Below, one piece after another: positions 11,195-20,991 of a stretch of DNA of 64,000 nucleotides. Position 1 is the first letter of the stretch. Each line of letters begins with the position of its first letter. This DNA comes from Amphibalanus amphitrite (taxonomy: Eukaryota; Arthropoda; Thecostraca; Balanomorpha; Balanidae). Under the pieces are notes generated by a model that ran no database searches, was not told the DNA's origin, and saw nothing but the letters and a program-made list of their open reading frames with translations. Location of the stretch: positions 682,001 to 746,000 of the forward strand of contig NW_024881592.1 in the NCBI RefSeq assembly GCF_019059575.1. Reading direction: 5' to 3'. Made by a program: the position numbers and the translations under genes.

Positions 11195-11496
11195 ACGAAG
11201 AACTCATGTCGTTCCTCGCCCACGGCTGCGGCACCACGGTGGGGGAGCTGGCGGACCCCCGGAATGCGGTGAGATGCATTGAGGGTTCAGGATTGGAGGT
11301 TCAGGGAGCGGAACTCCCGCTTGATCAGGAGGCACCGCTGGCAGCTGTGGCCGCAGCAGCTGCGGCTCATGCGGTCTTCTACTGCCCATTCAGAGGGCCT
11401 TCCAAAACCCTGATGGAGGTCATCTATTATAGGGCGGTGAAAGGCAGGATTCCGCTCAGCAAGGCCGCGAAGACAGTGCTCGGTGTGGAAGTGTAG
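11195..11496 (+). CDS. Terminal coding exon of the same unknown gene
   Basis: The acceptor is TTTCTCTCGCTTTTCACAG ending at 11194. Joined to the exon at 9047 in phase, the frame reads Asp-Glu-Glu-Leu-Met-Ser-Phe-Leu and continues 100 codons to TAG at 11494-11496. The sequence contains AHGCGTTVGELADPRNAVRC, an alanine-rich stretch (AAVAAAAAAHAV), then FYCPFRGPSKTLMEVIYYRA and a basic tail ending KTVLGVEV. Together the two exons give about 147 residues of open frame. The high GC and codon regularity contrast with the surrounding AT-rich introns. I cannot name the family. It could be the element's own accessory protein or a captured host gene. Confidence 0.6.
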
Positions 11497-12141
11497 GAGT
11501 ACAGTGTAGGAACGGTGTAGGAGTAGTTTCAGTGGATGTAGAGTTTAAACGTACATTCCCGAAAAAAAACAATATCCCAGGTGCTGGAACTCACCTTTCG
11601 TATTTAAACGCTCCATCGTTTACCAAACAAATCTCGATCGCGGAATGTGAGCCCATCACCTCGATCACGGAATGTTAGCTCCATCACCTGGAATATATAT
11701 TTTTTTTCTTCTGGGAATATATCTTCAAATAAAGTGGTGAACGCGAGTGTGCGAAACAAACACGCCAGTGTAATCGAGCTCGCGACCTCCCTGCCGTGAT
11801 GATCACTGGAACTGTTCGCGGGTAGCCATAGCCAGGGCCATACAAAAGTGGCCACAGCCAGGATACTTACGTGTATTGTGTTGTACCGTCAACCAGGGTA
11901 ACTTTGAACGCCTTTTCAGCGGTGGCGCATTGCGGCCGGTCGAGACGAGATTTTATCTCCCAGTTGAGCAGCTCCTCTCAACATGAGATGCAAAATTCTG
12001 TCTCTGCCGGCCGCCAGGTGCCGCCACTGGAATGGCGTTCAGTTCAGTCACCTAGGCGTTCAAAGTGACCCCGGTTTACGGTACCTATTTTATTTTTATA
12101 CGACTTCAGAGTCATCTTGTTTTACTCAAGTATGTTATATA
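11497..12141 (+). other. 3' UTR of the unknown gene and following spacer
   Basis: After the stop codon there is no convincing coding sequence. A short near-repeat (TCGATCGCGGAATGTGAGCCC / TCGATCACGGAATGTTAGCTCC, each shortened here in comparison) occurs around 11633-11690, and a T-rich tract at 11697-11710. The poly(A) signal at 11728 suggests cleavage near 11745-11760. The rest, to the fold-back repeat at 12142, shows nothing I can name. Confidence 0.4.
11728..11733 (+). promoter_or_regulatory. Poly(A) signal AATAAA
   Basis: AATAAA lies 232 bases after the stop of the terminal exon, in the sequence TTCAAATAAAGTGGTGAAC. A GT-rich stretch (GTGGTGAACGCGAGTGTGCG) follows directly, the usual downstream element of a cleavage site. 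Confidence 0.55.
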
Positions 12142-12519
12142 TCAGAATAATATTTATCGGAGTAACTTGAGTGATAGGTACATACTCGTATATATTCAAA
12201 AAAATATATGCAAATACAGGGGCGTAGGCAGGGGGGGGGCACTGGGCCATGCCCCCCCCCCCCCCCTTGGGCGCCGAAGGCGCCCTTTGCGATTGGAGGG
12301 CGCCGAAGGCGCCCTCCAATCGCAAATGCAATTGTGATATAATCGAATCGAAAAACAATCGCGACTGGAGGGCGCCCTCCAATCGCGAATGTGTTTACAG
12401 GGAAAATACGGATGAAAGGCGCCCTCGGAGGACGCCCATTCCAAATACGCCCTCCAAATACGGTTGGAGGGCTCCCTCGGGCGCCCTCCAACCACATGTG
12501 TAGGCTGTAGCTCTCTAAG

Positions 12520-13320
12520 CGTAACGGTGGTCGCCTATGTAAGCCGCTGTCCTGTAAATAAGCGCCCTCTCACCCGAAGGCGCCTTCCTGTAGGTCACCA
12601 CCCTGCTACACATTGCCGCCCTTCTGCTGATCGGCGTCCTCATAATTATTGGCGCTCTTCTAACTATTGCGCCCTCATGTGAAATTTTGAAGGCCGCCTT
12701 TCTCCCTTTTGGCACCCTCTTGTTCAGTGCCGCCCTCCTACCTATTGGTTCCCTAGTCCTTCCTGTTGAATGCTAATCGGGGCCCTTCTCCTATTGGCGC
12801 CCTCGTGTTGATCGCCGCCCTCCTAACCACTGGCACCCTCCTGTTGATCACCGCCCTCCTATCTACTGGCACCTTCCTGTTGACCAGCGCCCTCCGCACA
12901 GACGCCGTCCTGTTCGTGTCATCCTCTTGAGCAAAGGCGCCCTCCTCACCATTGCCACCCCCATTTTAATCGTCACCCTTCCGCTCATTGGCGACTTGCA
13001 GTTGATGACCGCCCTCCCACCTATTGGCGACCTCTTGTTGATCGCCACCCTCCTATTGGTGCTCTCCTGTTCCTCGCCACCCTCTTACCTGGTGGCGCCC
13101 TCCTGTTGATTGTTGATCGGGGCCCTCCTACCTATTGGTGCCCTCCTGTTGATCGCTGCCCTTCTATCCATTGGCGCCCTCCTGCTGCTCGCCAACTTCC
13201 TACCTATCGGTGCCCTACTGTCGAAACTCGGGATGTTGATCGGGGCTCTTCTACCTATTAGCGCCCTCCTGTGGATCGCAGCCCTTCTACCTATTGGCAA
13301 CATCCGTTGATCGCTGCCCT
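12520..13320. repeat. Minisatellite with 18-bp unit (36-bp higher order)
   Basis: Units resemble GCCCTCCTACCTATTGGT alternating with GCCCTCCTGTTGATCGCT. Divergence is high at the left and lower toward 13090-13310. Because the unit is divisible by three, all frames stay open over long runs and produce artificial leucine/alanine-rich or arginine-rich reading frames on both strands. The array lies inside the hAT at 12217-14202 and seems to have replaced much of its interior. Confidence 0.85.
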
Positions 13321-13339
13321 CCTATCATTTATTTACTCC

Positions 13340-13552
13340 TTTGGCATGTTCTTCAACTTAGTCGTTCTATTGCACATAGTTGATGTCTTGCCTGTGAAAA
13401 CTGCCACAAATGAACGTGCATTCAGCACAATGAATGAAGTACCTATACCTACCAAAACTATCTACGCTCTACGATGCATAAAACACGTCTTTGGTCTTAA
13501 CGGATTGATCCTACTTTACGTGCATCATGGCATCTATATGTATTACGATTAA
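13340..13552 (+). pseudogene. hAT transposase C-terminal dimerisation domain fragment
   Basis: The frame ending at the stop at 13550-13552 contains LPVKTATNERAFSTMNEV followed by ALRCIKHVFGLNGLILLYVH. This matches the pattern of the hAT C-terminal dimerisation region: a proline, then a TAT-x-ERxFS core, then a conserved leucine-rich segment ending near an LxxVH. Only about 70 residues remain. The RNase-H-like catalytic core, the BED finger and the rest of the protein are absent, the upstream sequence being replaced by minisatellite. It is a non-functional remnant that independently supports the hAT assignment of the enclosing element. Confidence 0.7.
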
Positions 13553-15033
13553 GTATTGTCAACAGGTTCGGCCGCAACAGCAGGCATCTGAAGTTTCGGT
13601 GATTGAAACTGGTTATGTGGGTACACTGTATGCACCTGTGAGAAGGCTATGAAGGCTGGTCTGAGGTAATTTGGATGATGTTTACGCATCTCGCGCTCCG
13701 GTATCAATCCGATACGGTGATCTGGTGCGTAGATATGCCACCGCCAATAAACTTTTATACATCGACACCCATGAGCCAAGCTTTCTATACAGTTTGTGTG
13801 GCAGCGGCCCGACCAAACCTTAGGTATTTTTTATACCTTCAAATTTGGTAAAAGAGCGAGAGGAGCTTTGAACAGTGATCGTATAAAAGGCGTGCCTAAA
13901 AAGCGGAGGAAAAGGTTGTTTTCAAAAATTTCGCGCGCCTTCGGCGCAGCATTTCAAGACCACTTGACCTTTTGTGACCTGGAGTATAAAGAATACACAC
14001 GATGCAAAATCAATGCAGCACGACCTATACGAGGTTACGCAAAAAAAAAAAACTGGTGGCATGGTAAAAAACGCCTCCCAACCCCCCCCCCCCCCCCCGT
14101 TGAGTGATTTTTTATCTCGCGACCGTATGGCGCCCTCCTTGGGTGAGGTGGCGCCCTCCAAACCCTTGGCCCCCCCTTCGCGATTTTCTAAATACGCCGC
14201 TGTGCAAATATTTCGACACACTTTGCGATAGTCTTTTTCGATGCAAATGGCACACAGTGCTAGTTTGTTAGGTACAACAAAAATCATCATTTTCCATGCG
14301 ATCGATAGAGCCGGATCCTTCACTACGATTATTAAACTAATTTATCACATCAGCGAAAACACTATATGTACACTATTTACTACCATATCTAAGTTTAAGT
14401 ACCTGGACATGGACCTGGACAAGTACCTGTGACTGGAGTCACAGGTATATAAATTTAGATGTGGTAATAGTAAATAGTGTAGTTTTCGCTGATGTGATAA
14501 ATTAGTTTAATAATCGTAGTGAAGGATCCGGCTCTATCGATCGCATGGGAAAATGATGATTTTTGTTGTGCCTAACAAACTAGCACTGTGTGCCATTTGC
14601 ATTGAAAAAGACTACCGCAAAGTGTGTCGAAATATTTGCATGTATTTTTTTTTTTTTTTTGAACATATATGTACCTATCACTCAAGTTACTCCGATGAAT
14701 ATTATTCTGACATTTTATTTTTGTTGAATATGCTATCGAAGCATCATATCGCAGCATATCATAGAAACACAGACGGCATATGAGTCCGTTTCAGTCCGTT
14801 GCAATGGTTGTGATAACGCACGTACATACCTTCAGGAGTTTACATGCACCATGTGATAAAGCTCAGAATAAACGGTCTTTCATTGAACTTGTTTCCTTTG
14901 CAACTCGATAAAAATCACGCGCAGAGTCTTCATATAGAATAGTATTCAATTTGTCGATCGTGCCGCCGTGCACTCACCTGCACTGCGCTTTATCACTTGT
15001 ATCTGCTTGAATGACGTTTGTATAATATTTCAG

Positions 15034-15226
15034 GGGCTGTGAATTCTGTAATGCATGGTATGCAGTTGCACATCCCGAAGGCCTGGAGGGGATTATGAGC
15101 GCATCTTTTGGATGTCCTGACTGGTCCATTCCAAAGGATGCGCTCTGCCCCTCCATGCAGGATGATGCGACTGCAATACCTATTTCACATCCCCTGTTAT
15201 TTTTGCACCAAGAGTGTAAAAAATAA
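15034..15226 (+). CDS. Candidate terminal exon with a Cys-rich start, unknown
   Basis: An acceptor-like GTATAATATTTCAG ends at 15033, with a possible branch point TTGAATGAC upstream. In phase 1 the frame is open for 63 codons to TAA at 15224-15226. It begins GCEFCNAWYAVAHPEG and has further cysteines in FGCPDW and DALCPSM. The C-x2-C-x2-WY pattern recalls the start of a PHD-type zinc finger, but the other ligands do not fit well. No partner donor was identified. This could be a further exon of the gene inside the 9.27-kb element, a decayed transposase piece, or chance. Confidence 0.25.
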
Positions 15227-15481
15227 TTTGGATATAAATACACCGTAGTGTAAATTTACTCTCACATGCTAAATTTATTATATTGCTTATGTGCTATTTT
15301 CACACCTTTTGGGCTGGTGTAGTTTTTGGGCACGGTGCAATTTTACTCCAAACGGGGTGTATTTTGACGATAATTAGGTTACTATTTATATCATGGGTAG
15401 TAAAATTACTCTTCCACTGGTGCAAGTTATGGTTGCTATTTTTACCACGGGTGGTAAAATTATTCTTCGAAAAGAGAAAGA

Positions 15482-15650
15482 AATTACACCAGAACTTTGG
15501 AGTAAATCTACGGTGCCAAAAAATCCAATATTTTCTGGTGAGTTTTTACTCCGGCGTAAGTTTACTCGAGTTTTTACGCCGGAGTAAAAACTTACCAGAA
15601 AATATTGGATTTTTTGGCACCGTAGATTTACTCCAAAGTTCTGGTGTAAT
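15482..15650. repeat. Perfect palindrome with arms of about 80 bp next to the right end
   Basis: The sequence from AATTACACCAGAACTTTGG to TTTTTACTCCGGCGTAAG is followed after a few bases by its inverted copy, centred near 15566. It ends 8 bases before the CAGTG terminus of the 9.27-kb element. It includes TTTACTCC and GGTGTAA motifs, also found in the duplicated left end. Confidence 0.9.
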
Positions 15651-15662
15651 TTTTTTTCAGTG

Positions 15663-15915
15663 TACGCAAAAGTTCGTATGCAAAAGTACGTAGTGTATAA
15701 AGTACGTATGCCAAAATTACGTACGCAAATGTTCGTACGCAAAAGTACGTTTGCAAAAGTACGTAGTGTATAAAGTACGTATGCCAAAAGTACGTACGCA
15801 AATGTTCGTACGCAAAAGTTCGTATGAAAAGGACGTAGTGTAAAAAGTACGTATGCCAAAAGTACGTACGGTTCGTATGCCAAAGCACGTAGTGTATAAG
15901 TACGTATGCTAGAAG
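15663..15915. repeat. TACGTA-rich tandem array, continuation of the left arm
   Basis: Same units and orientation as 6054-6389 (GCAAAAGTTCGTATG, CAAATGTTCGTACG, AAAGTACGTAGTGTA). It resumes in register after the element at 6390-15662. Confidence 0.9.
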
Positions 15916-16059
15916 TAGGGTATAGTAGTGTAAGTTGAGCCACTTTTTCTTTATTGCTGCCCTCTTGCCATACTATAGGGAACTCATGATAAATTCATAT
16001 AGGTACCAAACAAGATATCTTGGCTCGCTACGCGTCGCGTTGGCCATAAAGTGATTAAG

Positions 16060-16215
16060 GAGAAAATTTGGGACCGATTGGTGTTCGTTACGTGTTGTTC
16101 GGACGTCTAGAAGCGTAGCTATTCGCGAAAAACTTATGAGAAAATTTGGAACCGATTGGTGTTCGTCCCGTGTTGATCGGACGTCTAGAAGCGTAGATAT
16201 TCGCGAAAAACTTGT
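16060..16215. repeat. Two tandem 78-bp units
   Basis: Units start GAGAAAATTTGGGACCGATT at 16060 and GAGAAAATTTGGAACCGATT at 16138. Each continues with GTGTTCGT..GTGTTG and AGAAGCGTAG.TATTCGCG, with few differences. They lie in the middle of the 16.5-kb composite. No coding content. Confidence 0.85.
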
Positions 16216-16230
16216 TGAACTTGCCAAAAT

Positions 16231-16625
16231 ACCTGCCAGCTTGCTGTATCACCTGCTACTTGCTAATGTACTGAAAACTTGCTAATTTACTTGGTATTTA
16301 CATGCCTAAATACCGTGAAAAGCTTGTGACGCGTATCCTGGGGCTTGATTGTATCAATTGTTCACCTGCCAGCTTGCTGTATCACCTGCTACTTGCTAAT
16401 GTACTGAAAACTTGCTAATTTTCTTGGTATTTATATGCCTAAATACCGTGAAAATCTTACAATCTTAATTTACCTATTCCCAATGTTCCCTTTCCTGGGG
16501 CTTGATTGTATCAATTGTTCACCTGCCAGCTTGCTGTATCACCTGCTACTTGCTAATGTACCTACTGAAAACTTGCTAATTTTCTTGGTATTTACATGCC
16601 TAAATAACGTGAAAATCTTTTAGCT
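16231..16625. repeat. Three irregular tandem units of 133 to 157 bp
   Basis: Each unit starts ACCTGCCAGCTTGCTGTATC (16231, 16364, 16521) and continues with CACCTGCTACTTGCTAATGT and a CATGCCTAAATACCGTG-like stretch. The unequal spacing is due to extra sequence before the third copy. They are part of the interior of the 16.5-kb composite. No coding content. Confidence 0.85.
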
Positions 16626-16765
16626 GTAACTTACCTATTCCTAATTTCTCCTTTATTAACCACTTACAACGACATGAATTTGTTCCTAGTATGCCTTGTA
16701 ACAAATGCTCATTAAATAAAGAATAAGAAAGGTATTACACATTGATCAACTTACCCCATGGGTGG

Positions 16766-16840
16766 GGTACGTACTTTATACCCTACGTACATTTGCTATA
16801 CGTACTTTTGTCCGTGACGTACTTGGTCCACACGTAGGGT
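16766..16840. repeat. Short TACGTA array in opposite orientation
   Basis: Units such as ACGTACTTTATACCCT, ACGTACATTTGCTAT and ACGTACTTTTGTCCGTG are reverse-oriented relative to the 6054-6389 array. The array is cut off at 16840 by the element starting with AGACCGGGGC and continues at about 22008. Confidence 0.85.
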
Positions 16841-18539
16841 AGACCGGGGCAAGTCGCCCCGCCGAGGTAAAACGCCTGGCGGCCTCACCGATATCTCTCG
16901 GAACTGACTGGGGAAAGGTCCTCTCTTCTGTTCAAACGTGCACTATATGATCATTCTGGAAAGAAATTGTGATAACTCTCTGAGAGATATAGCCAAAAAT
17001 GTGTTGTTTTTTTAGTGATTTTTATGTTTGGTCATCTGATTATGCATCCTCGCGTTCTTTTGTAGTCCACATCAGGTTAAAGGGATTATCAGGGTTTAAA
17101 AATTGAAAGGAATCGGCATAAATTTCCAATCAATGAACTCCCCAGACTCTGCCGATTCTAAATATATGCATAAAATGTAAATCGGTACCAAAATTTGCGA
17201 GATATAGCCGTTTCAAAATTGACAAAATTGTACTTACTCACGCAAAACAAGTACTTGGGCGGCCAAGTTGGCCCATCACTAAAATGTAAACAAAGAGCAG
17301 CCTTGGGGAATTTCGCCAAGGCCGCCGCACCGCACTGTCGATTTCCACAAGACGGGCCTTGTCTGTTTTGTTTTTGTCTGTTGTTTTTAGGGCCTTGCAA
17401 CAAGATTTCAGTGCTTGGCATTGAATTTGGATATGAACAAATTGAAGATTTGCTTTTCAATAAGACAGCAAGAGTTTCAACATTGCCAAAGTTATTATTT
17501 TGATTTGGGTGTGATTTGAATAGCTTGAGCTTGTTTGCTGATCATCAAATCTTGATTAATATCATTTAAATGTCAACAATTTTCAAGGGTAAATTTGAGT
17601 GTTTTATTTCAATAAATTGAAATGTAAGTGCATCAGGCACAAGAGCTAAGTTTCAATCTGATTATTTTGTCAAGAGTGGTCAATCTAATGTAACGTCTTG
17701 CGAGAAAGCTTACCTAAGTGACTGAAGAAAGCGCTACCTACAGTTTTTCAAGATCTATGTTGATCTGTTTTTTCGAACAACAGGTTGTACAACATGATGT
17801 TGTGACATGACCTCTGTGTCCTGTACGTCTCCCCTGCTGCTGCAGCAGAGCCCCGGCTTCAACTATAGTTTGTTATGGGTGGGCTCTCCGTGAACGTCTT
17901 GGTGCGTTTCTACATATTGCTGCTGTGAAAGGACGGTACATGAAAAAATATGTAACTTGTATGTTTTTTATTGCCCTGGTACCTACTTAATGTATATTTT
18001 TGTTGTTTATGAGTGATAAATGAATATATTTTGAGGAAAATTGAGGCATTTCAGTTTTAGTTTGTGGAACAGAACAGAAGAAGCTGCTGAGTGCGGATCA
18101 TGCTTCAATTGAGAGAATCATCCTCAGTTATCTACATATAGGCATGCTTTGTAAGCTCCTTGCATTTTGCCAGCTTCTACTTGCTAGTCAAAGTTGTAAG
18201 AAGGGTTAGGGAGAACAATTGGTACACATGCCACCATGTGCAATCACCAAACGAATGAACGTGAGGGCCAAGTCCTTCACACAGCATGGATGCTTATAGG
18301 TACTGCACTAATGTATAATGTTCATTATGTTCATATTAGCAACTCACCCAGGCAGCCTGCCTTGTGGTATTTCTGAGTTTAAGATTTTGTAAGACTCACA
18401 CTAATCATAAGGTAAATTATATTGATATGTATGGATGAACAATGTGCAAAGGGGTCGCACGTGCCTGCTCAGTGCTCAGCCATGGATGCACGTGCCTTCT
18501 CAACAATGGGCGTGCTTGCAGACATCCCCATGGACGAAC

Positions 18540-19290
18540 AATGTGCAAAGGGGGGGGGCGTGCCTCCGCGGCCGCCTGTTGGCTCAGCCGCTGCTGCTGC
18601 TTGGCGCCGCTGCTGAGCGCTGCCGGAGACGCTGCTCGCTGCCGGAGCTGCCGGAACAGTCACCGGAGCTGCCGCCCGCTGCCGGAGCTGCGGGAGCCGG
18701 GCCCGCCGCTCATCTGTCAGGACCGCCGACGGCAGCACGCCCGTCTGTCAGGGCCTGTCAGTGCCGGCAGTGGACGCGCGCGGGTGCGGGCCGGGTACGG
18801 ACGCGCGCGGGTGCGCGCCAGGTACGGGTGTGCGCCGGCTATGGACGCGCGCGCGCTTGCGTGCCGACGATGGGCGCGCGCGCGTGTATGCCGACCATGG
18901 CTGCCGCCCGCTGCCGGAGCTGCGGGAGCTGGGCCCGCCGCTCATCTGTCAGGACCGCCGACGGCAGCACGCCCGTCTGTCAGGGTCTGTCAGTGCCGGC
19001 AGTGGACGCGCGCGGGTGCGGGCCGGGTACGGACGCGCGCGGGTGCGCGCCGGTACGTGCCGGGTACGAACTCGCTTGGGTGCGCCCCGGCTGTGGACGC
19101 GCGCGGGTGCGCGCCGGGTACGGACGCGGCGTGCTCGCCGGGTAAGGACGCGGCGCGCGCTTGCGTGCCGACGATGGGCGCGCGCGCGTGCATGCCGGCC
19201 ATGGCCGCGCGCGTGCGCCCCAGCCATGGACGCGCGCTAATGCGCGCCGGCGATGGGCACGCACGTGCCTGCTCGGCAATGGATGAGCGA
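18540..19290. repeat. GC-rich minisatellite with a duplicated block of about 150 bp
   Basis: Units of about 27 bp such as GACGCGCGCGGGTGCGGGCC with GGGTACG dominate 18770-19250. A block starting CTGCCGCCCGCTGCCGGAGC is present at about 18670 and again at about 18900 (period near 230). Long frames on both strands over 18435-19398 are by-products of the GC-rich repeat, with no start or splice evidence and reading equally well in several frames. Confidence 0.8.
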
Positions 19291-19851
19291 CGAGCGTGCC
19301 TTCTCGGAAATGAGTATACATGCAGACATTTCATGGATGAACGCTTTCAATATGTTCAATGTGTTGAGACGGATCTGAGTAAACTGGAGAGAAACTAGGA
19401 TAGTTTTAGTCCTGCTCAACTAGTTCTGCCAATAAGTACAAACACCACCTTGCTGCCAACTGCTTACCAAATACCGCATCTGTTGTACCCTTGCATGATG
19501 CATATGTACATACAGAAAAAAATACAGTCTGTTGAAATCTGAAAACATACACTGCTGAGCACTGTGGATGAATCTGTATGAACCCTGTGGCTCAGCGAAA
19601 CCTTCTGGCCCAGGTTATAATTGACAGTGAATTAGGAATCAATCCTTGCGAAGAGAAAATAGATCATTGTGCTTTAGATGAGCATAATGAAGAAGCGTTC
19701 CTGAAGTTGAGTTAGTGACTTTCCATCATCCATGCCAGATGGCCAAAACACACCATTTCAATACTGTCCCAAAAATATATTTCAAAACACTTATTGCATG
19801 GCTATACACACCAGCTTACTCAGTCACCACACTCAAACCAAGGCCATATAA

Positions 19852-20020
19852 GGGTAGTAGTATAGCAGGCGTCACACTTGTTTTTTTGCAACCATGAACG
19901 AACGAAGAGAGGCGCTGTAGGTTAGGTTTGGTTTGGTAACGTTTGGTGAGAAAGCATCTCTGGGTATAGCGCATCTCCTTGGTTGCAAAAAGAAGTGTGA
20001 CGCCTGCTTTATGACTACCC
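19852..20020. mobile_element. 169-bp MITE with 40-bp inverted ends and ATATAA duplication
   Basis: Left end GGGTAGTAGTATAGCAGGCG and right end (other strand) GGGTAGTCATAAAGCAGGCG are followed by a common TCACACTT and TTTTGCAACCA. Direct repeats ATATAA lie at 19846-19851 and 20021-20026. A short GGTTAGGTTTGG stretch lies in the loop. No coding capacity. Confidence 0.85.
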
Positions 20021-20928
20021 ATATAAGTAGACTCAAACACAGTCTACTGATACAAACGTCACTGGTCTCAAGTCTGCGCTCAATGCACCAGATGTACACT
20101 ACTCACAATACGTCAGGACTCAACGTCAGCCACCAATTTTCTACATCAAAATTCACATCAGGTTTTCAAAGTAACAATGTATGTGCCACTTCTGTACTTT
20201 GTGCTACAAACACAGAATAAATGATATCAGTCAGCAATGCATTGCTCATTGTCAGCCAAAGTCTGCAAAGTCAGTCCGCAGGCTTTGCAAGTAAGTGCAA
20301 AGTCTGCGGAGATCAGTTGCTTTACACACGACCAATATATGCTGCAATGTGCTCAAAACATGCCTATACACCAACAACAAAGCACAACCATGAAGCACCA
20401 CTGATAACACTTAACCTCAAAGCACACAACATGATAATTTATTTATTTTGAGTACCTACAGAAACAGAATGTCTCAAGGCCACTCGTGCTCACTCCGAAA
20501 TCTGCCAGTCGCTCAGCCTTGAACATTGACATTATTTCATCTGAAATCTATTTTCTTCACTTGATCAAAGTTGATCTGCGTCAAACATCTTACAACGGAT
20601 GTCTCGAATTATTGGTAACGTTCAGCACTTAGCATTAAAAATGATACGGGTAACTTTGATTCAACACTAGTTCCATCCAAGCTTCTTCATTGCTTGAGCT
20701 ATATCACTTTCAAGTTTAATTACTTGAACTAAGACATTCTTGAATTACACTCGGGATGAGCTTAGTTTGAACGCACACAACACAATTTTTTAATTTGAAT
20801 TATTTTGATAACCCACAGGATAACTAGAATGAGAAGCTGAGAAGAATGAGAAGAAGGTTGTGTTCGTTGTGTTACGGACCTATGCTATATTTCCCTATTT
20901 TGTCTTGGGAAAATATAATGGAGCATGT

Positions 20929-20991
20929 AATCCATTATATTTTCCCTAGATCCATTATATTTTCCCTAGATCCATTATATTTTCCCTAGAA
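20929..20991. repeat. Three tandem 20-bp units plus an inverted copy
   Basis: ATCCATTATATTTTCCCTAG occurs three times in direct tandem, and an inverted partial copy (GGGAAAATATAATGGA) lies just upstream at about 20908, so the region can form a hairpin. It lies inside the 5.1-kb element. Confidence 0.85.

Larger units (their letters stand above)
12217..14202. mobile_element. hAT element with 8-bp duplication and transposase relic
   Basis: The ends are CAGGGGCGTAGG on the left and ATACGCCGCTG on the right. Direct repeats TGCAAATA lie at 12209-12216 and 14203-14210. The right arm of the surrounding fold-back shows the empty site, which confirms the borders. Inside: a G-run/C-run hairpin (12230-12268), an inverted GGCGCC/GATTGGAGGG-rich stretch, the 18-bp minisatellite, a fragment of hAT transposase C-terminus, and a long C-run near 14079-14098. 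No intact transposase. Confidence 0.92.
12142..14710. repeat. Fold-back repeat with two arms of about 270 bp, left arm split by a hAT
   Basis: The right arm 14443-14710 is the inverted copy of 12142-12216 joined to 14211-14405 (268 against 270 bases). The centre at 14406-14442 contains a small stem, ACCTGTGACT/AGTCACAGGT. The left arm is interrupted exactly by the hAT at 12217-14202. Without that insert the structure is about 570 bp and could form a nearly perfect hairpin. Its own target duplication was not resolved. Confidence 0.85.
6390..15662. mobile_element. 9.27-kb CACTG-ended element carrying a spliced gene
   Basis: The left end CACTGAAAAAATAGTACACC and the right end (other strand) CACTGAAAAAAAATTACACC are inverted copies, each preceded by TA. 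Outside, the TACGTA array reads straight across: TTCGTA before 6390 continues as TACGCAAAAG from 15663. This fits insertion into a pre-existing array with a TA duplication (or GTAC, because the site is palindromic). CACTG ends suggest the CMC (CACTA/EnSpm, Chapaev) group, but no matching transposase was recognised. Inside lie a duplicated left end, a multi-exon gene, a TTAA element, a long-inverted-repeat hAT, a fold-back repeat with a hAT relic, and a 170-bp palindrome next to the right end. Confidence 0.65.

Noticed and set aside
12122-13310. Frames inside the hAT relic rich in Leu/Ala or Arg/Ala
   Set aside because: The 18-bp minisatellite unit keeps all frames open; only the short transposase tail after 13340 has family-like sequence.
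6390-15662. Interpretation of the interval as a Maverick/Polinton or other viral-type giant element
   Set aside because: No polymerase, integrase, ATPase or capsid-like frame is present, and the ends are CACTG-type.
18435-19398. Large open frames of 236 and 318 codons, with matching minus-strand frames
   Set aside because: They lie in a GC-rich minisatellite, are open in several frames on both strands, and show only repeat-derived Arg/Ala/Gly composition.
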